In this document: positions 20,635 through 30,137 of the stretch, piece by piece
Numbering within the stretch: the first letter of the stretch is position 1
How the letters are laid out: the number at the start of each line of letters is the position of its first letter
Assembly (NCBI RefSeq): GCF_020215645.1
Contig: NZ_CP084058.1
Location: forward strand, 4,526,001-4,590,000
Length of the DNA: 64,000 nucleotides
Source of the DNA: Nonomuraea gerenzanensis
GTDB taxonomy: Bacteria; Actinomycetota; Actinomycetes; Streptosporangiales; Streptosporangiaceae
Reading direction: 5' to 3'
The notes under the pieces: model-generated
The model's input: the letters and a program-made list of their open reading frames with translations, nothing else
The model's database searches: none
Told to the model about the DNA's origin: nothing
Program-made: the position numbers and the translations under genes

Positions 20635-21441
20635 TCACGACCGCCGCGAGGAGGCGCCGAGGCGGTGCGCCAGCCGGTCCAGCCCCATGTTGATCAGGAT
20701 GAAGATGGCGGCGATGAGGACGGCCGCCGGGATGACGTTGGAGAAGTTGGCCGCGATCCCGTTCAGCCCCCTGTCCACCAGCTCGTCGTAGCCCACGATC
20801 AGCCCCAGCGCCGAGTCCTTCAGCAGCACCACGAACTGGCTGATCAGCGCGGGCAGCATGGCCTTGACGGCCTGGGGCAGCAGCACGAGCCGCATCACCT
20901 GCCCCTTGCGCATGCCCACCGCGTACGCCGCCTCCCGCTGCCCCTTCGGCAGGCTGAGCACCCCGGCCCGGACGATCTCCGCGATCACCGACCCGTTGTA
21001 GAGGGTCAGCCCGAACACCACGGCGGCGAACGCCGAGATGTTCACGCCGATCAGCACGAACGACCCGAAGAAGGCGAAGAAGATCAGCAGCAGCAGCGGC
21101 ACGGACCGGAAGAACTCCACCACCATGGCCGCCGGCACCCGGATCCACCGGTGCTCCGACAGCCGGGCGACGGCGAACACCAGCCCGAACAGCGCGGCCA
21201 GCACCACCCCGGCGACGGCCGCCGCCAGCGTGCCCGCCAGACCGGGCAGGATGAACGTGGCCCACACGTCGGCCCGCAGCAGCGGCGTCCACTTCTCCGC
21301 CGCCCACTGGCCCTTCTCGTCGAAGCGCACGTAGACGAAGGCCGCCACCGCCAGCAGCGCCGCCGCGACGAGCGCCGTCAGCAGCCGGTTGCGGCGCACG
21401 CCGCGCGGGCCCGGCCGCTCGTAGAGGTTCGCGTACGTCAT
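20635..21441 (-). CDS. Amino acid (glutamate-type) ABC transporter permease 2
   Basis: 268-aa inner membrane subunit of the HisMQ/GluD type. About five to six membrane segments, and the EAA loop with the family pattern (AAYAVGMRKGQVMRLVLLPQ, about 165-185). The first helix (about 17-36) is preceded by a short cytoplasmic tail (YERPGPRGVRRN). ATG 21441 overlaps the stop of permease 1 by 4 nt. Expected to pair with permease 1 and the ATPase at 22943. Confidence 0.9.
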   Translation of the reverse strand: MTYANLYERPGPRGVRRNRLLTALVAAALLAVAAFVYVRFDEKGQWAAEKWTPLLRADVWATFILPGLAGTLAAAVAGVVLAALFGLVFAVARLSEHRWIRVPAAMVVEFFRSVPLLLLIFFAFFGSFVLIGVNISAFAAVVFGLTLYNGSVIAEIVRAGVLSLPKGQREAAYAVGMRKGQVMRLVLLPQAVKAMLPALISQFVVLLKDSALGLIVGYDELVDRGLNGIAANFSNVIPAAVLIAAIFILINMGLDRLAHRLGASSRRS

Positions 21442-22106
21442 CGGGCCACCGCCATCCGCTTGGACAACCAGCCGAACAACAACCCCATCGGCAGGCACAG
21501 CACCACGAACCCGGCGGCGAAGCCGAGGAAGATCTCAATGACCTGGTCGCCGTACGTCTCGATCAGCTCCCGCATCCGCACCGACGCCTCCGCGACCCCC
21601 ACCACCAGGGCGATCGTGGTGTTCTTCGTCAGCGCGATGAGGATGCTGCCCAGCGGCGCCACCACCGCGCGGAACGCCTGCGGCAGCGTGATCAGCGCCA
21701 GCGTCTTGACGAAGCCGAGCCCCAGCGAGCGGGCCGCCTCCGCCTGCCCCACGGGCACCGTGTTGAGCCCGGAGCGCAGCGCCTCGCACACGAACGCCGA
21801 GGTGTAGGCGGTCAGGCCGATGACGGCGAGCCAGAAGTTGTTGGTCGCGATGTCGTCGGACAGTTCGAGGCCCAGGTTCGCGCCGATGCCCAGGCCGGTG
21901 AACAGCAGCACCAGGGTCAGCGGGGTGTTGCGGGCCACGGTCACGTACACGGTGGCGGTGGCCCGCAGGGAGGCCAGCGGGGCCACCCGCATGGCGGTCA
22001 GCAGCGTGCCCAGCACCAGCGAGCCGAGCGCGCTGACCGCCGCCAGCCGTACGGTCATCCAGAAGGCGGCCAGGATGGTGCCGCCCTCGGTGAGCAGCGC
22101 CTGCAT
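21438..22106 (-). CDS. Amino acid (glutamate-type) ABC transporter permease 1
   Basis: 222 aa, HisMQ/GluC-type permease with about five membrane helices and the conserved EAA loop (AARSLGLGFVKTLALITLPQ). ATG 22106 overlaps the binding-protein stop codon by one base (TGATG), and its own end overlaps permease 2. A longer in-frame extension upstream lies inside the binding-protein gene and is not real. Confidence 0.9.
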   Translation of the reverse strand: MQALLTEGGTILAAFWMTVRLAAVSALGSLVLGTLLTAMRVAPLASLRATATVYVTVARNTPLTLVLLFTGLGIGANLGLELSDDIATNNFWLAVIGLTAYTSAFVCEALRSGLNTVPVGQAEAARSLGLGFVKTLALITLPQAFRAVVAPLGSILIALTKNTTIALVVGVAEASVRMRELIETYGDQVIEIFLGFAAGFVVLCLPMGLLFGWLSKRMAVAR

Positions 22107-22933
22107 CAGTACCGCTCGAGCTGCGGGGCCTGGGGCAGGGTGAAGCCGGAGGCGCCCACGCTGGCCTGCAGCGCCTTGGTCCAGCTGCCGTCGGAGAACA
22201 TCTTCTCCAGCGCGTCGTTGATCGCCTTGCGCCCGGCGGTGTCGTCCTTCTTCAGCCCGATGCCGTACTTCTCGGTGCTGAACGTCTTGCCGACCACCTT
22301 GAGCTTGCCGGAGTGCTGCGCGGCGTAGCCGGCCAGGATCACGTTGTCGGTGGTGATGGCGTCGAGCTGGCCGCCGAGCACCCGGTCCACGCACGCCGAG
22401 TACGTGCGCTCCTCCTGGAGCTGCACCTCCTTGGCGTACTCCGTCTTGACCTTCTGTGCGGGCGTGGAGCCGGCGACCGAGCACAGCTTCTTGCCGTTGA
22501 GCGCCTCGGGGCCGGTCAGCGCCCCGTCGTCGGCGCGGACCAGCAGGTCCTGCCCGGCCACGAAGTACGGCCCGGCGAAGGACACCTTCTGCTTGCGCGC
22601 GTCGGTGATCGAGTAGGTGGCCACCACCATGTCCACCTGGCCCTGCTCGATGAACGCCTCCCGGTTGGCCGACACGGTCTCCTTGAACGTGATGCCGCTG
22701 GGCTCCACGCCGAGCTGCTTGGCCACGTACTTGGCGACCTCGACGTCGAAACCGGTGAAGCTGCCGTCAGGTGTGCGCAGGCCGAGGCCGGGCTGGTCGG
22801 CCTTCACGCCGATCACCAGCTTCTTGTCGTTCTTGGCCTTGTCCACGATGGAGGCGTAGCTCTCGGAACCACCCCCGCACCCGGAGGCGACGGCCACAAC
22901 GGCGAACACGGCGAAAAGGGATCTGCCGAACAT
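22106..22933 (-). CDS. Glutamate-type ABC transporter substrate-binding lipoprotein
   Basis: 275-aa family 3 solute-binding protein. Lipoprotein signal with Cys19 (VASGC), then KLVIGVKADQPGLG, GFDVEVAKYVA and VVATYSIT. The ligand-binding Arg is expected in the SITDARKQKVSF region. GGAG ribosome site before ATG 22933. Part of the operon ATPase, binding protein, permease, permease, amidase. Paralogous to the second binding protein at 23768. Confidence 0.9.
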   Translation of the reverse strand: MFGRSLFAVFAVVAVASGCGGGSESYASIVDKAKNDKKLVIGVKADQPGLGLRTPDGSFTGFDVEVAKYVAKQLGVEPSGITFKETVSANREAFIEQGQVDMVVATYSITDARKQKVSFAGPYFVAGQDLLVRADDGALTGPEALNGKKLCSVAGSTPAQKVKTEYAKEVQLQEERTYSACVDRVLGGQLDAITTDNVILAGYAAQHSGKLKVVGKTFSTEKYGIGLKKDDTAGRKAINDALEKMFSDGSWTKALQASVGASGFTLPQAPQLERY

Positions 22934-22942
22934 GACAACTCC

Positions 22943-23686
22943 TCAGTGAGTCAGGATCTTGGCGAGGAAGGACTGGGCGCGGTCGCTGCTGGGCGCGCCG
23001 AAGAAGGTGTCGGGGGTGTTCTGCTCGACGATCTCGCCGTCGGCCATGAAGACGACCCGGTCGGCCGCCCGGCGGGCGAAGCCCATCTCGTGGGTGACGA
23101 CGACCATGGTCATGCCCTCGCGGGCCAGGCCCGTCATGACGTCCAGCACCTCGTTGACCATCTCGGGGTCGAGCGCGGAGGTGGGCTCGTCGAACAGGAT
23201 GGCCTTCGGGTCCATGGCCAGCGCCCTGGCGATGGCCACCCGCTGCTGCTGCCCGCCGGACAGCTGGGCGGGGAACTTGGCGGCCTGGCCGCCGATCCCG
23301 ACCCGGTCGAGCAGCTCCCTGGCCTTGCGCACGGCCTCGTCCCTGGACCGCTTGAGCACGTGGACCTGCCCGAGGACGACGTTGTCCAGGACGGTCTTGT
23401 GCGCGAAGAGGTTGAACGACTGGAACACCATGCCGACCTCGGCACGCAGCCGGGCCAGCTCCTTGCCCTCAGCCGGCAGCGGGGTCCCGTCGAGACTGAT
23501 CGTGCCGGAGTCGATCGTCTCCAGCCGGTTGATCGCGCGGCACAGGGTGGACTTTCCCGCCCCGGACGGGCCGATGATCACCACGACCTCGCCCTGCCGA
23601 ACGGTCAGGTTCACGTCCTTGAGCACGTGATGATCGCCGTAGCGCTTGTTGACCTGGTCCAGGACGATCAGGTCCGCCTGGCTCAT
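22943..23686 (-). CDS. Amino acid ABC transporter ATP-binding protein
   Basis: 247-aa ATPase of the polar amino acid (GlnQ/GluA) class. Walker [11 protein letters not shown]-loop MVFQSFNLF, signature LSGGQQQR, Walker [14 protein letters not shown] and the His switch VVTHEM. ATG 23686 with AAGGAG. Preceded by an 81-bp gap after the upstream binding protein that may hold an internal promoter. First of the core transporter genes. Confidence 0.93.
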   Translation of the reverse strand: MSQADLIVLDQVNKRYGDHHVLKDVNLTVRQGEVVVIIGPSGAGKSTLCRAINRLETIDSGTISLDGTPLPAEGKELARLRAEVGMVFQSFNLFAHKTVLDNVVLGQVHVLKRSRDEAVRKARELLDRVGIGGQAAKFPAQLSGGQQQRVAIARALAMDPKAILFDEPTSALDPEMVNEVLDVMTGLAREGMTMVVVTHEMGFARRAADRVVFMADGEIVEQNTPDTFFGAPSSDRAQSFLAKILTH

Positions 23687-23767
23687 GCGTCACGCTCCTT
23701 GTCTCGGTCAGCGTTGGCGTAACCGTAGGAGCCGCATGTGTCGCCGAAAGGCTTGTGATCGTTCTGC

Positions 23768-24610
23768 TCAGCAATTGGCCCGGCGAGGCGCCGGCTTGGC
23801 GGATTCGGAGGTGGTGCCGGAGACCCCGACGGTGGCCATGTAGGCGCGGTCCCACTCGCCGTTGCACAGCCAGCGCGCGATCAGCCCGTTGAGGTAGTCG
23901 CGGAAGGCGGTGTCCTGCTTGCGCATGCCCATCCCGTACGGCTCGCGCGCGAACGGCTTGCCGACCAGCCGCAGCGTGTCGGGGTGCTGGGCGTACAGGC
24001 CGAGCAGGATGGTGTCGTCGGTGCTCACCGCGTCCACCCGCCCGGCGATCAGCGCGGGCACGCAGATGCTGTACGCGTCCACCTCCGCCAGGTGGATGCC
24101 GGGCATCGTGGTGCGCAGCCGCTCGACCGAGGTGGAGCCGCGCGCGGTGCACACGGTCTTGCCCTTCAGGTCGGAGACCCCGTTGATGGTGGAGTCGCCG
24201 ACCCGGACCAGCAGGTCCTGACCCGCGTAGTAGTACGGGTCGGTGAACGTGACCCGGCGGGCGCGGGTCTCCGTGATCGAGTAGGTGGCGATGACGAGGT
24301 CGACCACGCCCTGCTCGATGAAGTTCTCGCGCTCGCCCGACACCGTCTCGACGAAGCGGATGTTGCGCTCGCTGCCGGTCAGGTCCCTGGCGACCAGCCG
24401 GGCCACCTCGGCGTCGAACCCGGTGATCCGCCCGCTGGCGGGGTCCTTGTAACCGAAGATCGGCTGGTCGAACTTGATGCCCACGGTCAGGATGCCGCGC
24501 TCCCTGATGCGGGACATCGTGGTGTCCTCGGGGAAGGCGTTGGCCTCGCCGCAGGCGGTGGGCAGCACGCCGACCAGCACGGCCACCACTAACGCGCGCA
24601 GCGCCCTCAT
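23768..24610 (-). CDS. Second glutamate-type binding lipoprotein, coupled to a response regulator
   Basis: 280 aa, lipoprotein signal with Cys20 (LPTAC). Family 3 binding fold (ILTVGIKFDQPIFG, GFDAEVARLVARDL, VIATYSITETRARRV). Clearly paralogous to the binding protein at 22106. Its ATG overlaps the stop of the response regulator by 4 nt, so the two are made together. It may supply the same permeases, or act as the extracellular ligand sensor for the divergent hybrid kinase (inference). Confidence 0.9.
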   Translation of the reverse strand: MRALRALVVAVLVGVLPTACGEANAFPEDTTMSRIRERGILTVGIKFDQPIFGYKDPASGRITGFDAEVARLVARDLTGSERNIRFVETVSGERENFIEQGVVDLVIATYSITETRARRVTFTDPYYYAGQDLLVRVGDSTINGVSDLKGKTVCTARGSTSVERLRTTMPGIHLAEVDAYSICVPALIAGRVDAVSTDDTILLGLYAQHPDTLRLVGKPFAREPYGMGMRKQDTAFRDYLNGLIARWLCNGEWDRAYMATVGVSGTTSESAKPAPRRANC

Positions 24611-25308
24611 CGGATGCGGTACCGGTGCTGCGGCCGCCCCGTCGTCCCGTACTTCGGCCGGCCCTCCACCAGCCCCCGCTCGGCCAGATGTTCCAGGTAG
24701 CGGCGGGCGGTGGCGCGGCTGACGCCGATCCTGGCCGCCAGCTCGTCGGCGGAGGCGTCCTCGACCGCCGTCAACGCGTCCAGCACCGCCTGCTCGGTGG
24801 AGGCGGAGATGCTCTTGGGGCGGGTGCCCACGTCGAGGTGGAGCGAGCGGAACAGGTTGTCGATCTCCTGCTGGTCGGTGAAGCGGGCCTCGGACTCCAG
24901 CTGCCTGACCGTGGCGGCGTAGCGGAGCAGGGCCTGCTCCAGGGTGCCCGCCCTGGTCGGCTTGACCAGGTAGTTGAGGGCGCCGCGCTGGATGGCGGCG
25001 CGGACCGTCGCCGACTCCTTGCGCCCGGAGATCACGATGACGTCGGCGGGCGGCTGGTCGGGGCGGCGCAGCCGGTGCGCGACCTCCAGACCGGGCATAT
25101 CAGGGAGGTGCAGATCGAGCAGGACCAGGCGGGGCGCGAACCGGCCGGCCGCGGCCAGCGCGGCGTGCCCGGTGTGCGCGATGCCCACGACCCTGAACCC
25201 GAGCACCCGGTTGACCTGCGCGTGCAGGGCCGCCGTGACGACCGGGTCGTCGTCCACGATGAGAACGGTGATGTCCCTGAGCTCAGGCACCGCCACGCTC
25301 CTCGTCAT
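24607..25308 (-). CDS. CitB/DcuR-type response regulator
   Basis: 233 aa. Receiver domain (about 12-130: VLIVDDDP acidic pocket, LVLLDLHLPD with the phospho-acceptor Asp, ISGRKES, YLVKP) and a C-terminal helix-turn-helix (VLDALTAVEDASADELAARIG, then SRATARRYLEHLAERGLV) typical of regulators of acid and amino acid uptake. ATG 25308 has no ribosome site; GTG 25290, spaced 7 nt from GAGGAG, is a strong alternative start. Divergent from the hybrid kinase, probably its partner. Confidence 0.88.
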   Translation of the reverse strand: MTRSVAVPELRDITVLIVDDDPVVTAALHAQVNRVLGFRVVGIAHTGHAALAAAGRFAPRLVLLDLHLPDMPGLEVAHRLRRPDQPPADVIVISGRKESATVRAAIQRGALNYLVKPTRAGTLEQALLRYAATVRQLESEARFTDQQEIDNLFRSLHLDVGTRPKSISASTEQAVLDALTAVEDASADELAARIGVSRATARRYLEHLAERGLVEGRPKYGTTGRPQHRYRIR

Positions 25309-25445
25309 TCAGGTAGATCACTGCAGCTTAAGCGGGTTTTAATAAAAAAGATCACCTTTTGCTCTTTCTGCTCACGGGGAACCGGCGCGAGCGCCGGTTT
25401 CCTCCTAATCTGTACCCGAGCGAGTGGGGGGAGGGACGGACGCCC
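25309..25445. promoter_or_regulatory. Divergent promoter region with hairpin 25380-25399
   Basis: AT-rich for this genome (TTTTAATAAAAAAG at 25337-25350). It carries a perfect 8-bp inverted repeat AACCGGCG/CGCCGGTT (25380-25387 and 25392-25399, 4-nt loop) inside the presumed leader of the kinase gene. Likely drives both the regulator and the kinase; the palindrome may be an operator or a leader hairpin. Confidence 0.5.
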
Positions 25446-28352
25446 GTGCGATGGTTGCTCGCGGTGACGGCCCTGTGGACGTTACTCGGACTGCTGCCCT
25501 TGGCGCTGCTCACCTCGTCCAGCATCTCGCTGTCGGAGAACGCGATGACCGACGAGGTCCGCGAGCGCGTCAGGACCACCGCGTCCGTCAGCAGGGTCGT
25601 GGTGGAGCAGCAGATGAACTCCCTCAAGCAGCTCGTCACCGCCTTCGCCCAGCGGCCCCAGGTGCGCGAGGCGGTCAACGAGGTCACCAGCGCCACGATG
25701 CGTGACTGGCTCGGCGAGCTGGAGCGGCTGCGCGACGGGGTCAGCGGCCTGATCGTCAACTCTCCCGAGGGCAAGATCAGGCGCGCGGAGCCGCCCACCG
25801 TGCTGCCGCAGGACATCACGACCACCGACTGGTATCGCGCGGTGCGCGACCGGCGCCAGGCCCACGTCTCGCAGGCGTACACACCCACCATGGTAGGCGT
25901 GTCGAGGGCGGTCGCGGTGGCCGCGCCCATCCCGAGCGCCGACGGCCTGCGCATGCTGGGCATGTTCACCGTCGTCTACAGCCTCGACGCCATCCAGGAG
26001 TTCGCCGAGGACGCCGCCGACGCGCAGGACATCCGGCTGCTCATCACCGACAGGGCCGGCGTGCTGGTCGCCGACCCGGGCAGGAAGCTGTTCGCGCTGA
26101 CGTCCCTGCGCGAGGACCCCCGGGTGGACGCCGCGCTGGCGGGACAGGCGTGGAGCGGCGAGTTCCGGGGCATCGACGGCACCGTCCTGTCGGCCTCCGA
26201 GCCCATCCCCGGCATCGGCTGGACGGTCACCGCCGAGGTCTCCGTCGCCGAGGCGCTGGCCTCCACCGAGAAGCTGCGCACGAACGTGCTCACCGTCGCG
26301 CTCCTGCTCGCCCTGCTCATCCTCATCGGCCTCGGCCTGCAGATCCACTCCACCAGGGGCCGCCGCCGGGCGCAGGCCACGCTGTCGGAGTACGCCGCCG
26401 AGCTGTCCAGGTCGGCCGTCGAGCTGGCCGCGGCCAGGGACGAGGCGATCAGCGCCTCCAGCGCCAAGTCCGAGTTCGTGGCCAAGATCAGCCACGAGAT
26501 CCGCACCCCCATCAACGGCGTGCTCGGCATGAACTCCCTGCTCATGGGCACCCGCCTGGACGAGGAGCAGCGTTACTACGCCAGCACCGCCCAGGAGTCG
26601 GCGCACAACGTGCTGCGCCTGCTCGACGACTTCCTCGACCTGTCCAGGATCGAGGCCGGGCACCTCCAGGTGGAGGCCGTGCCGTTCGACCTGCCGCGTC
26701 TGTGCGACGAGGTCGTGGCGCCGTTCGCGCCGCACGCCTACGAGCAGGGGCTCTGGCTGACGCTGCGGCTCGACGAGAACGTGCCGCGCCAGGTGTCCGG
26801 CGACCCGGCCCGGCTGCGCCAGGTGCTGACGAACCTGGTCGGCAACGCGCTGAAGTTCACCGTCCAGGGCGGCGTGGACCTGCACGTGGCGCTGGACGAG
26901 GGCGAGCCGGGCGCGGACCGGGTGGTGCTCAGGTTCGCGGTGGCCGACACCGGCATCGGGGTCGGGGAGCGGGACAGGGAGCGCGTGTTCGGCGTCTTCC
27001 GCCAGGTGGACTCGCCGATCACGCGCAGGACCGGCGGCAGCGGGCTCGGGCTGGCCATCAGCAAGCAGCTCGTCGAGCTGATGGGCGGGCGGATCGGGCT
27101 CGACAGCGTGGAGGGCGTGGGCAGCCGGTTCTACGCCACGCTGCCGCTGGACGTGCTCACCTGGGCGGAGCCGGGCGCCGGAGCGCTGGAGGGGCGGCGC
27201 GCGCTGGTCGCCGACCCGCGCCCGGAGGACCGCACAATGGCCGCACGCTGCCTGGAGCAGGCCGGGGCCGAGGTGGAGGAGGCCAGGGACGAGGCGTCGG
27301 CGCTGGCGCGCCTGCGGGCCGCCGCCGCGGACGGGCGGCCGTACGAGCTGGCCGTCGTCGCCCTCGACCTGGGCAGCGGGCACGAGGCCTGGCACGGCCT
27401 CGGGCTCGCGGATCCCGGCGACCCCGCCGCGCCGCGCTCGCTGGCCGACGCCATCCTCAACGACCCGTCGCTGCAGGCCACCAGCGTCATCGTGGTCGTC
27501 ACCCCGGGCCGGTCCGGGTTCGCCTGGCCGGGCGCGGCGGGGGAGCGGGCCGTGCAGTCGATCACCCGGCCGCTCAGCCGCCGCCGCCTGCTCGCCGCCG
27601 CGGAGAACGCGCTGGGCATCGCCGAGCGCCCCGGCGAGCCGCGCGAGGGCACGCAGCCCGTCGGGCTGAGCGAGGGCGCGCGGATCCTGGTGGCCGAGGA
27701 CGACGAGGTGAGCCGCCAGGTGGCGATGCTCGTGCTGAGCCAGGCCGGGCACGAGGTGCACGTGGTCGACGACGGCCGCAAGGCCGTGAGCGCCGTGCTG
27801 GCCGGCCGGTACGACCTGGTGTTCATGGACTGCCAGCTGCCCGTGCTCGACGGCCTGGCCGCCACCGAGGAGATCAGGGAGCGCGAGGAGGCCCACACCC
27901 CGATCATCGCGATGACCGCCGCCGCCATGCCGGACGACCGGATCCGGTGCCTGGAGGCGGGCATGGACGACCACCTGGCCAAGCCGGTCGACTGGCCGCG
28001 CGTGCTGGCCAGGATCCCGGAGTGGACGGCCTCCGCCGGGCTGCCGCCCGAGCTGGCAGGGCTGTCGCAGGAGGCGCTGACCGACGTGGCACGGGCCTAC
28101 CTGGCGACCGCCACCAGCACGTTCGAGCAGCTCAGGCAGGCCGTACGGGACGGCGACCAGCCGGCGGCCGCCGGGCTCGCACACCGGCTCAAGGGCGCCT
28201 GCGCGACGGTCGGCGCGACCCGCGAGGCGGAGCTGTGCGAGCGCGTCGAGGAGCTGGCCAGGGCGGGGGACGCGGTGGACGGCGACCTGATGGAGGAGCT
28301 GGACGGGTTGCTGCACGTGGCGCCCGAGTGGATGAACGCCTCGTACTCCTGA
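25446..28352 (+). CDS. Hybrid sensor histidine kinase (dCache-HisKA-HATPase-REC-REC-HPt)
   Basis: 968 aa from GTG 25446, which follows GGGGGAGGG; a TTG at 25359 would add 29 unlikely residues. Two membrane helices (about 3-23 and 280-300) flank an extracellular dCache-like sensor. HisKA with H350 ([12 protein letters not shown]), HATPase (N, G1, G2 boxes; [11 protein letters not shown]). A first receiver looks degenerate, a second has D795 (VFMDCQLP), and an HPt domain has H913 (AHRLKG). This is a complete internal phosphorelay that could end on the divergent CitB-type regulator. Confidence 0.9.
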   Translation: MRWLLAVTALWTLLGLLPLALLTSSSISLSENAMTDEVRERVRTTASVSRVVVEQQMNSLKQLVTAFAQRPQVREAVNEVTSATMRDWLGELERLRDGVSGLIVNSPEGKIRRAEPPTVLPQDITTTDWYRAVRDRRQAHVSQAYTPTMVGVSRAVAVAAPIPSADGLRMLGMFTVVYSLDAIQEFAEDAADAQDIRLLITDRAGVLVADPGRKLFALTSLREDPRVDAALAGQAWSGEFRGIDGTVLSASEPIPGIGWTVTAEVSVAEALASTEKLRTNVLTVALLLALLILIGLGLQIHSTRGRRRAQATLSEYAAELSRSAVELAAARDEAISASSAKSEFVAKISHEIRTPINGVLGMNSLLMGTRLDEEQRYYASTAQESAHNVLRLLDDFLDLSRIEAGHLQVEAVPFDLPRLCDEVVAPFAPHAYEQGLWLTLRLDENVPRQVSGDPARLRQVLTNLVGNALKFTVQGGVDLHVALDEGEPGADRVVLRFAVADTGIGVGERDRERVFGVFRQVDSPITRRTGGSGLGLAISKQLVELMGGRIGLDSVEGVGSRFYATLPLDVLTWAEPGAGALEGRRALVADPRPEDRTMAARCLEQAGAEVEEARDEASALARLRAAAADGRPYELAVVALDLGSGHEAWHGLGLADPGDPAAPRSLADAILNDPSLQATSVIVVVTPGRSGFAWPGAAGERAVQSITRPLSRRRLLAAAENALGIAERPGEPREGTQPVGLSEGARILVAEDDEVSRQVAMLVLSQAGHEVHVVDDGRKAVSAVLAGRYDLVFMDCQLPVLDGLAATEEIREREEAHTPIIAMTAAAMPDDRIRCLEAGMDDHLAKPVDWPRVLARIPEWTASAGLPPELAGLSQEALTDVARAYLATATSTFEQLRQAVRDGDQPAAAGLAHRLKGACATVGATREAELCERVEELARAGDAVDGDLMEELDGLLHVAPEWMNASYS

Positions 28353-28453
28353 GTGTGGCCGCACTTTTCACGGCTGACGCAGTGAGTAACACCGGGGACA
28401 TGTCCGGCCGCTAACGTGCCGCTATTAGCTGATTTTTCCGGCTTGGAGGGTCA

Positions 28454-28840
28454 ATGGCGGATTTGTCCGGCGAGCCGGGTGGTGACGGGGTCCTCATCGA
28501 CTGGACGTCGATCCGCAGGCTCGCCCGGCGCTTCGACCGGACCGGCGACGACGTCGTGGGCCTGCTGCGCGCGTCCTCCTCCCTGGCCACCACCTCCGAC
28601 CTCGTGGGCGGCGACGAGGAGGGCCGCGTGTTCGCCGAGTGGTACGCCGACGGCTACGACTCCCTCGCCGACGCGCTGCGCCGCATCGCCGACAAGAGCT
28701 TCACCTCGGCGGCGGGACTGCGTGACTTCGACGCCCTGTGGGACTACCTGGAGCTGCGGATCATCAGCACCCTGCCCGAGATCCCCGACGTCCCCGCCCC
28801 GCCCGTCCCGCAGGCGCCGCCCCGGCGGGAGGGCGCCTGA
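28454..28840 (+). CDS. WXG100/EspC-like small protein
   Basis: 128 aa, mostly two helices (about 15-105), with a W at 17 and FAEWYADGYDSL in the turn region, then a Pro-rich tail (VPAPPVPQAPP). Resembles type VII secretion targets or their chaperone-like partners (inference from fold pattern and neighbours). ATG 28454 has GGAGGG upstream. Its stop overlaps the next start (TGATG). Confidence 0.6.
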   Translation: MADLSGEPGGDGVLIDWTSIRRLARRFDRTGDDVVGLLRASSSLATTSDLVGGDEEGRVFAEWYADGYDSLADALRRIADKSFTSAAGLRDFDALWDYLELRIISTLPEIPDVPAPPVPQAPPRREGA

Positions 28841-29718
28841 TGTTCGACCCCTTCCAGGCGCTGGCCTGGTTCGCGGGCGTGCACGTGCCGGCGGCCGACG
28901 TCACCAGCCTCCGGGCCAGGGCCACGGCGTTGCGCGAGCTGGCCACCGGCATCGAGGCGCTCGCCCGCGACACCGGGACCGCCGTCGCCGAGGCCCGCCA
29001 GGCCAACGACAGCCGCACGGTCGCGCGCTTCGCCGACGTGTGGCCGTACGAGCTGGGCCCCCGCTACGCCGCCCTCCAGGAGGAGCTGGAGGACCTGGCG
29101 GCCGGCTGCGAGGAGTACGCCGAGGCCGTCGAGCAGCACCGCGAGCAGCTCCTGATCATCGGCACCCAGCTCGCCGCCATGGCGTTCACCATGCTGTTCG
29201 GCTACCTCTACCCGGTCGCCAGGATCGCCGCCGAGCAGGCGTTCAAGTGGCTCGTGGCCAGGGCCAGGCTGGAGCGCACGATCTTCCAGAAGATCACCAA
29301 GGCGGTCCTGGAGCAGCGCGCGGGCAAGCGCAGGATCGGCGCCTACGTGGTGCGCGAGGGGCTCGACGCGCTGGCGGACTCGGTCCTGTGGGCCGGGCTC
29401 AAAACCGGCGTGCACGCGGCCAGCTCCGCCGCCACCGGGCAGCCGATGGGCGACCTGTGGGCGTACGCCGGCAAGCACTTCGTCGCCGAGCTGGCCTACA
29501 ACGGCGGCATCAAGGGGCTCAGCGACGCCAGGAAGTTCTTCCCGCCGACGCGGGTCACCGAGACCGTGCTCGGCACCGGCCCCGCCGGGAAGTTCTTCCG
29601 CCGCACCCTGTCGGCCGCCACCGTCTACCCCCTGGTGGCCGGCGGGGACCTGTCCGACGAGGGCGCCCTGCGCTCGGCGCTGGCCCACGCGCCCAGGGCG
29701 TTCCTCCTCAAACGCTGA
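28840..29718 (+). CDS. CpnT-like N-terminal domain protein without a toxin domain
   Basis: 292 aa. The first 110 residues form a long helical hairpin (SLRARATALRELATGIEAL, ALQEELEDLAAGCEEYAEAV) like the WXG100-related N-terminal domain of CpnT-type secreted effectors. A hydrophobic segment follows (about 112-135, LLIIGTQLAAMAFTMLFGYL), then a basic region (about 135-175) and an Ala/Gly-rich C-terminus. No recognisable toxin, nuclease or NADase motif is present. Middle gene of a three-gene cluster. Confidence 0.6.
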   Translation: MFDPFQALAWFAGVHVPAADVTSLRARATALRELATGIEALARDTGTAVAEARQANDSRTVARFADVWPYELGPRYAALQEELEDLAAGCEEYAEAVEQHREQLLIIGTQLAAMAFTMLFGYLYPVARIAAEQAFKWLVARARLERTIFQKITKAVLEQRAGKRRIGAYVVREGLDALADSVLWAGLKTGVHAASSAATGQPMGDLWAYAGKHFVAELAYNGGIKGLSDARKFFPPTRVTETVLGTGPAGKFFRRTLSAATVYPLVAGGDLSDEGALRSALAHAPRAFLLKR

Positions 29719-29736
29719 GATCTCCAGGAGCCCGCC

Positions 29737-30048
29737 ATGACGACCCCGCCGCGTACCGGTGACCCCGAGCTGGACCGCGCCATCGCGGAGCTGGCCGCCC
29801 GCACGACCCGCCTGGAGGAGGTGGGCCGCCTGCTGCGGGAGACGACCGGGCGCGGCGAGAGCGCCGGCGGGCAGGTCGCCGTCGAGCTGTCGGCCACGGG
29901 GTCGCTGGCGGGGCTGCACCTCGACCCCCGCGCGCTGCGGCTGGGCTCCCAGGCGCTGGCCGAGGCGATCACGGAGGCGTTCAGGCGGGCCGAGGAGGAC
30001 GTCGCGGCCCGCTCCCACGACCTGGCCAGGACCGCCTTCGAGCCCTGA
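29737..30048 (+). CDS. YbaB/EbfC-family protein
   Basis: 103 aa. N-terminal helix, then the short beta-hairpin segment GQVAVELSATGSLAGLHLDP typical of YbaB, then a long C-terminal helix (LAEAITEAFRRAEEDVAAR). Divergent YbaB proteins are often found beside WXG100-like genes in actinobacteria. CCAGGAG ribosome site before ATG 29737; 18 nt after the previous gene. Confidence 0.72.
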   Translation: MTTPPRTGDPELDRAIAELAARTTRLEEVGRLLRETTGRGESAGGQVAVELSATGSLAGLHLDPRALRLGSQALAEAITEAFRRAEEDVAARSHDLARTAFEP

Positions 30049-30125
30049 CGTGCCGGGCGGCGGGCCGGTGCGGAACTTGTGCCGGAACCAGCCCTGCCTT
30101 GGCCATCACGATACGTGTCGGTCCG

Positions 30126-30131
30126 TATTCT
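30126..30131 (+). promoter_or_regulatory. -10 box of a leaderless SpoIIE phosphatase gene
   Basis: TATTCT ends 6 nt before ATG 30138, so transcription would start on or next to the start codon. No ribosome site is present. No clear -35 box. Confidence 0.45.
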
Positions 30132-30137
30132 GCCCGT

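Noticed and set aside
25482..28364. Long minus-strand frame opposite the hybrid kinase
   Set aside because: Shadow of the kinase gene with no recognisable domain.
28454..30048. Complete contact-dependent toxin and immunity locus
   Set aside because: No toxin domain and no immunity-like gene can be seen; kept only as a type-VII-like module.
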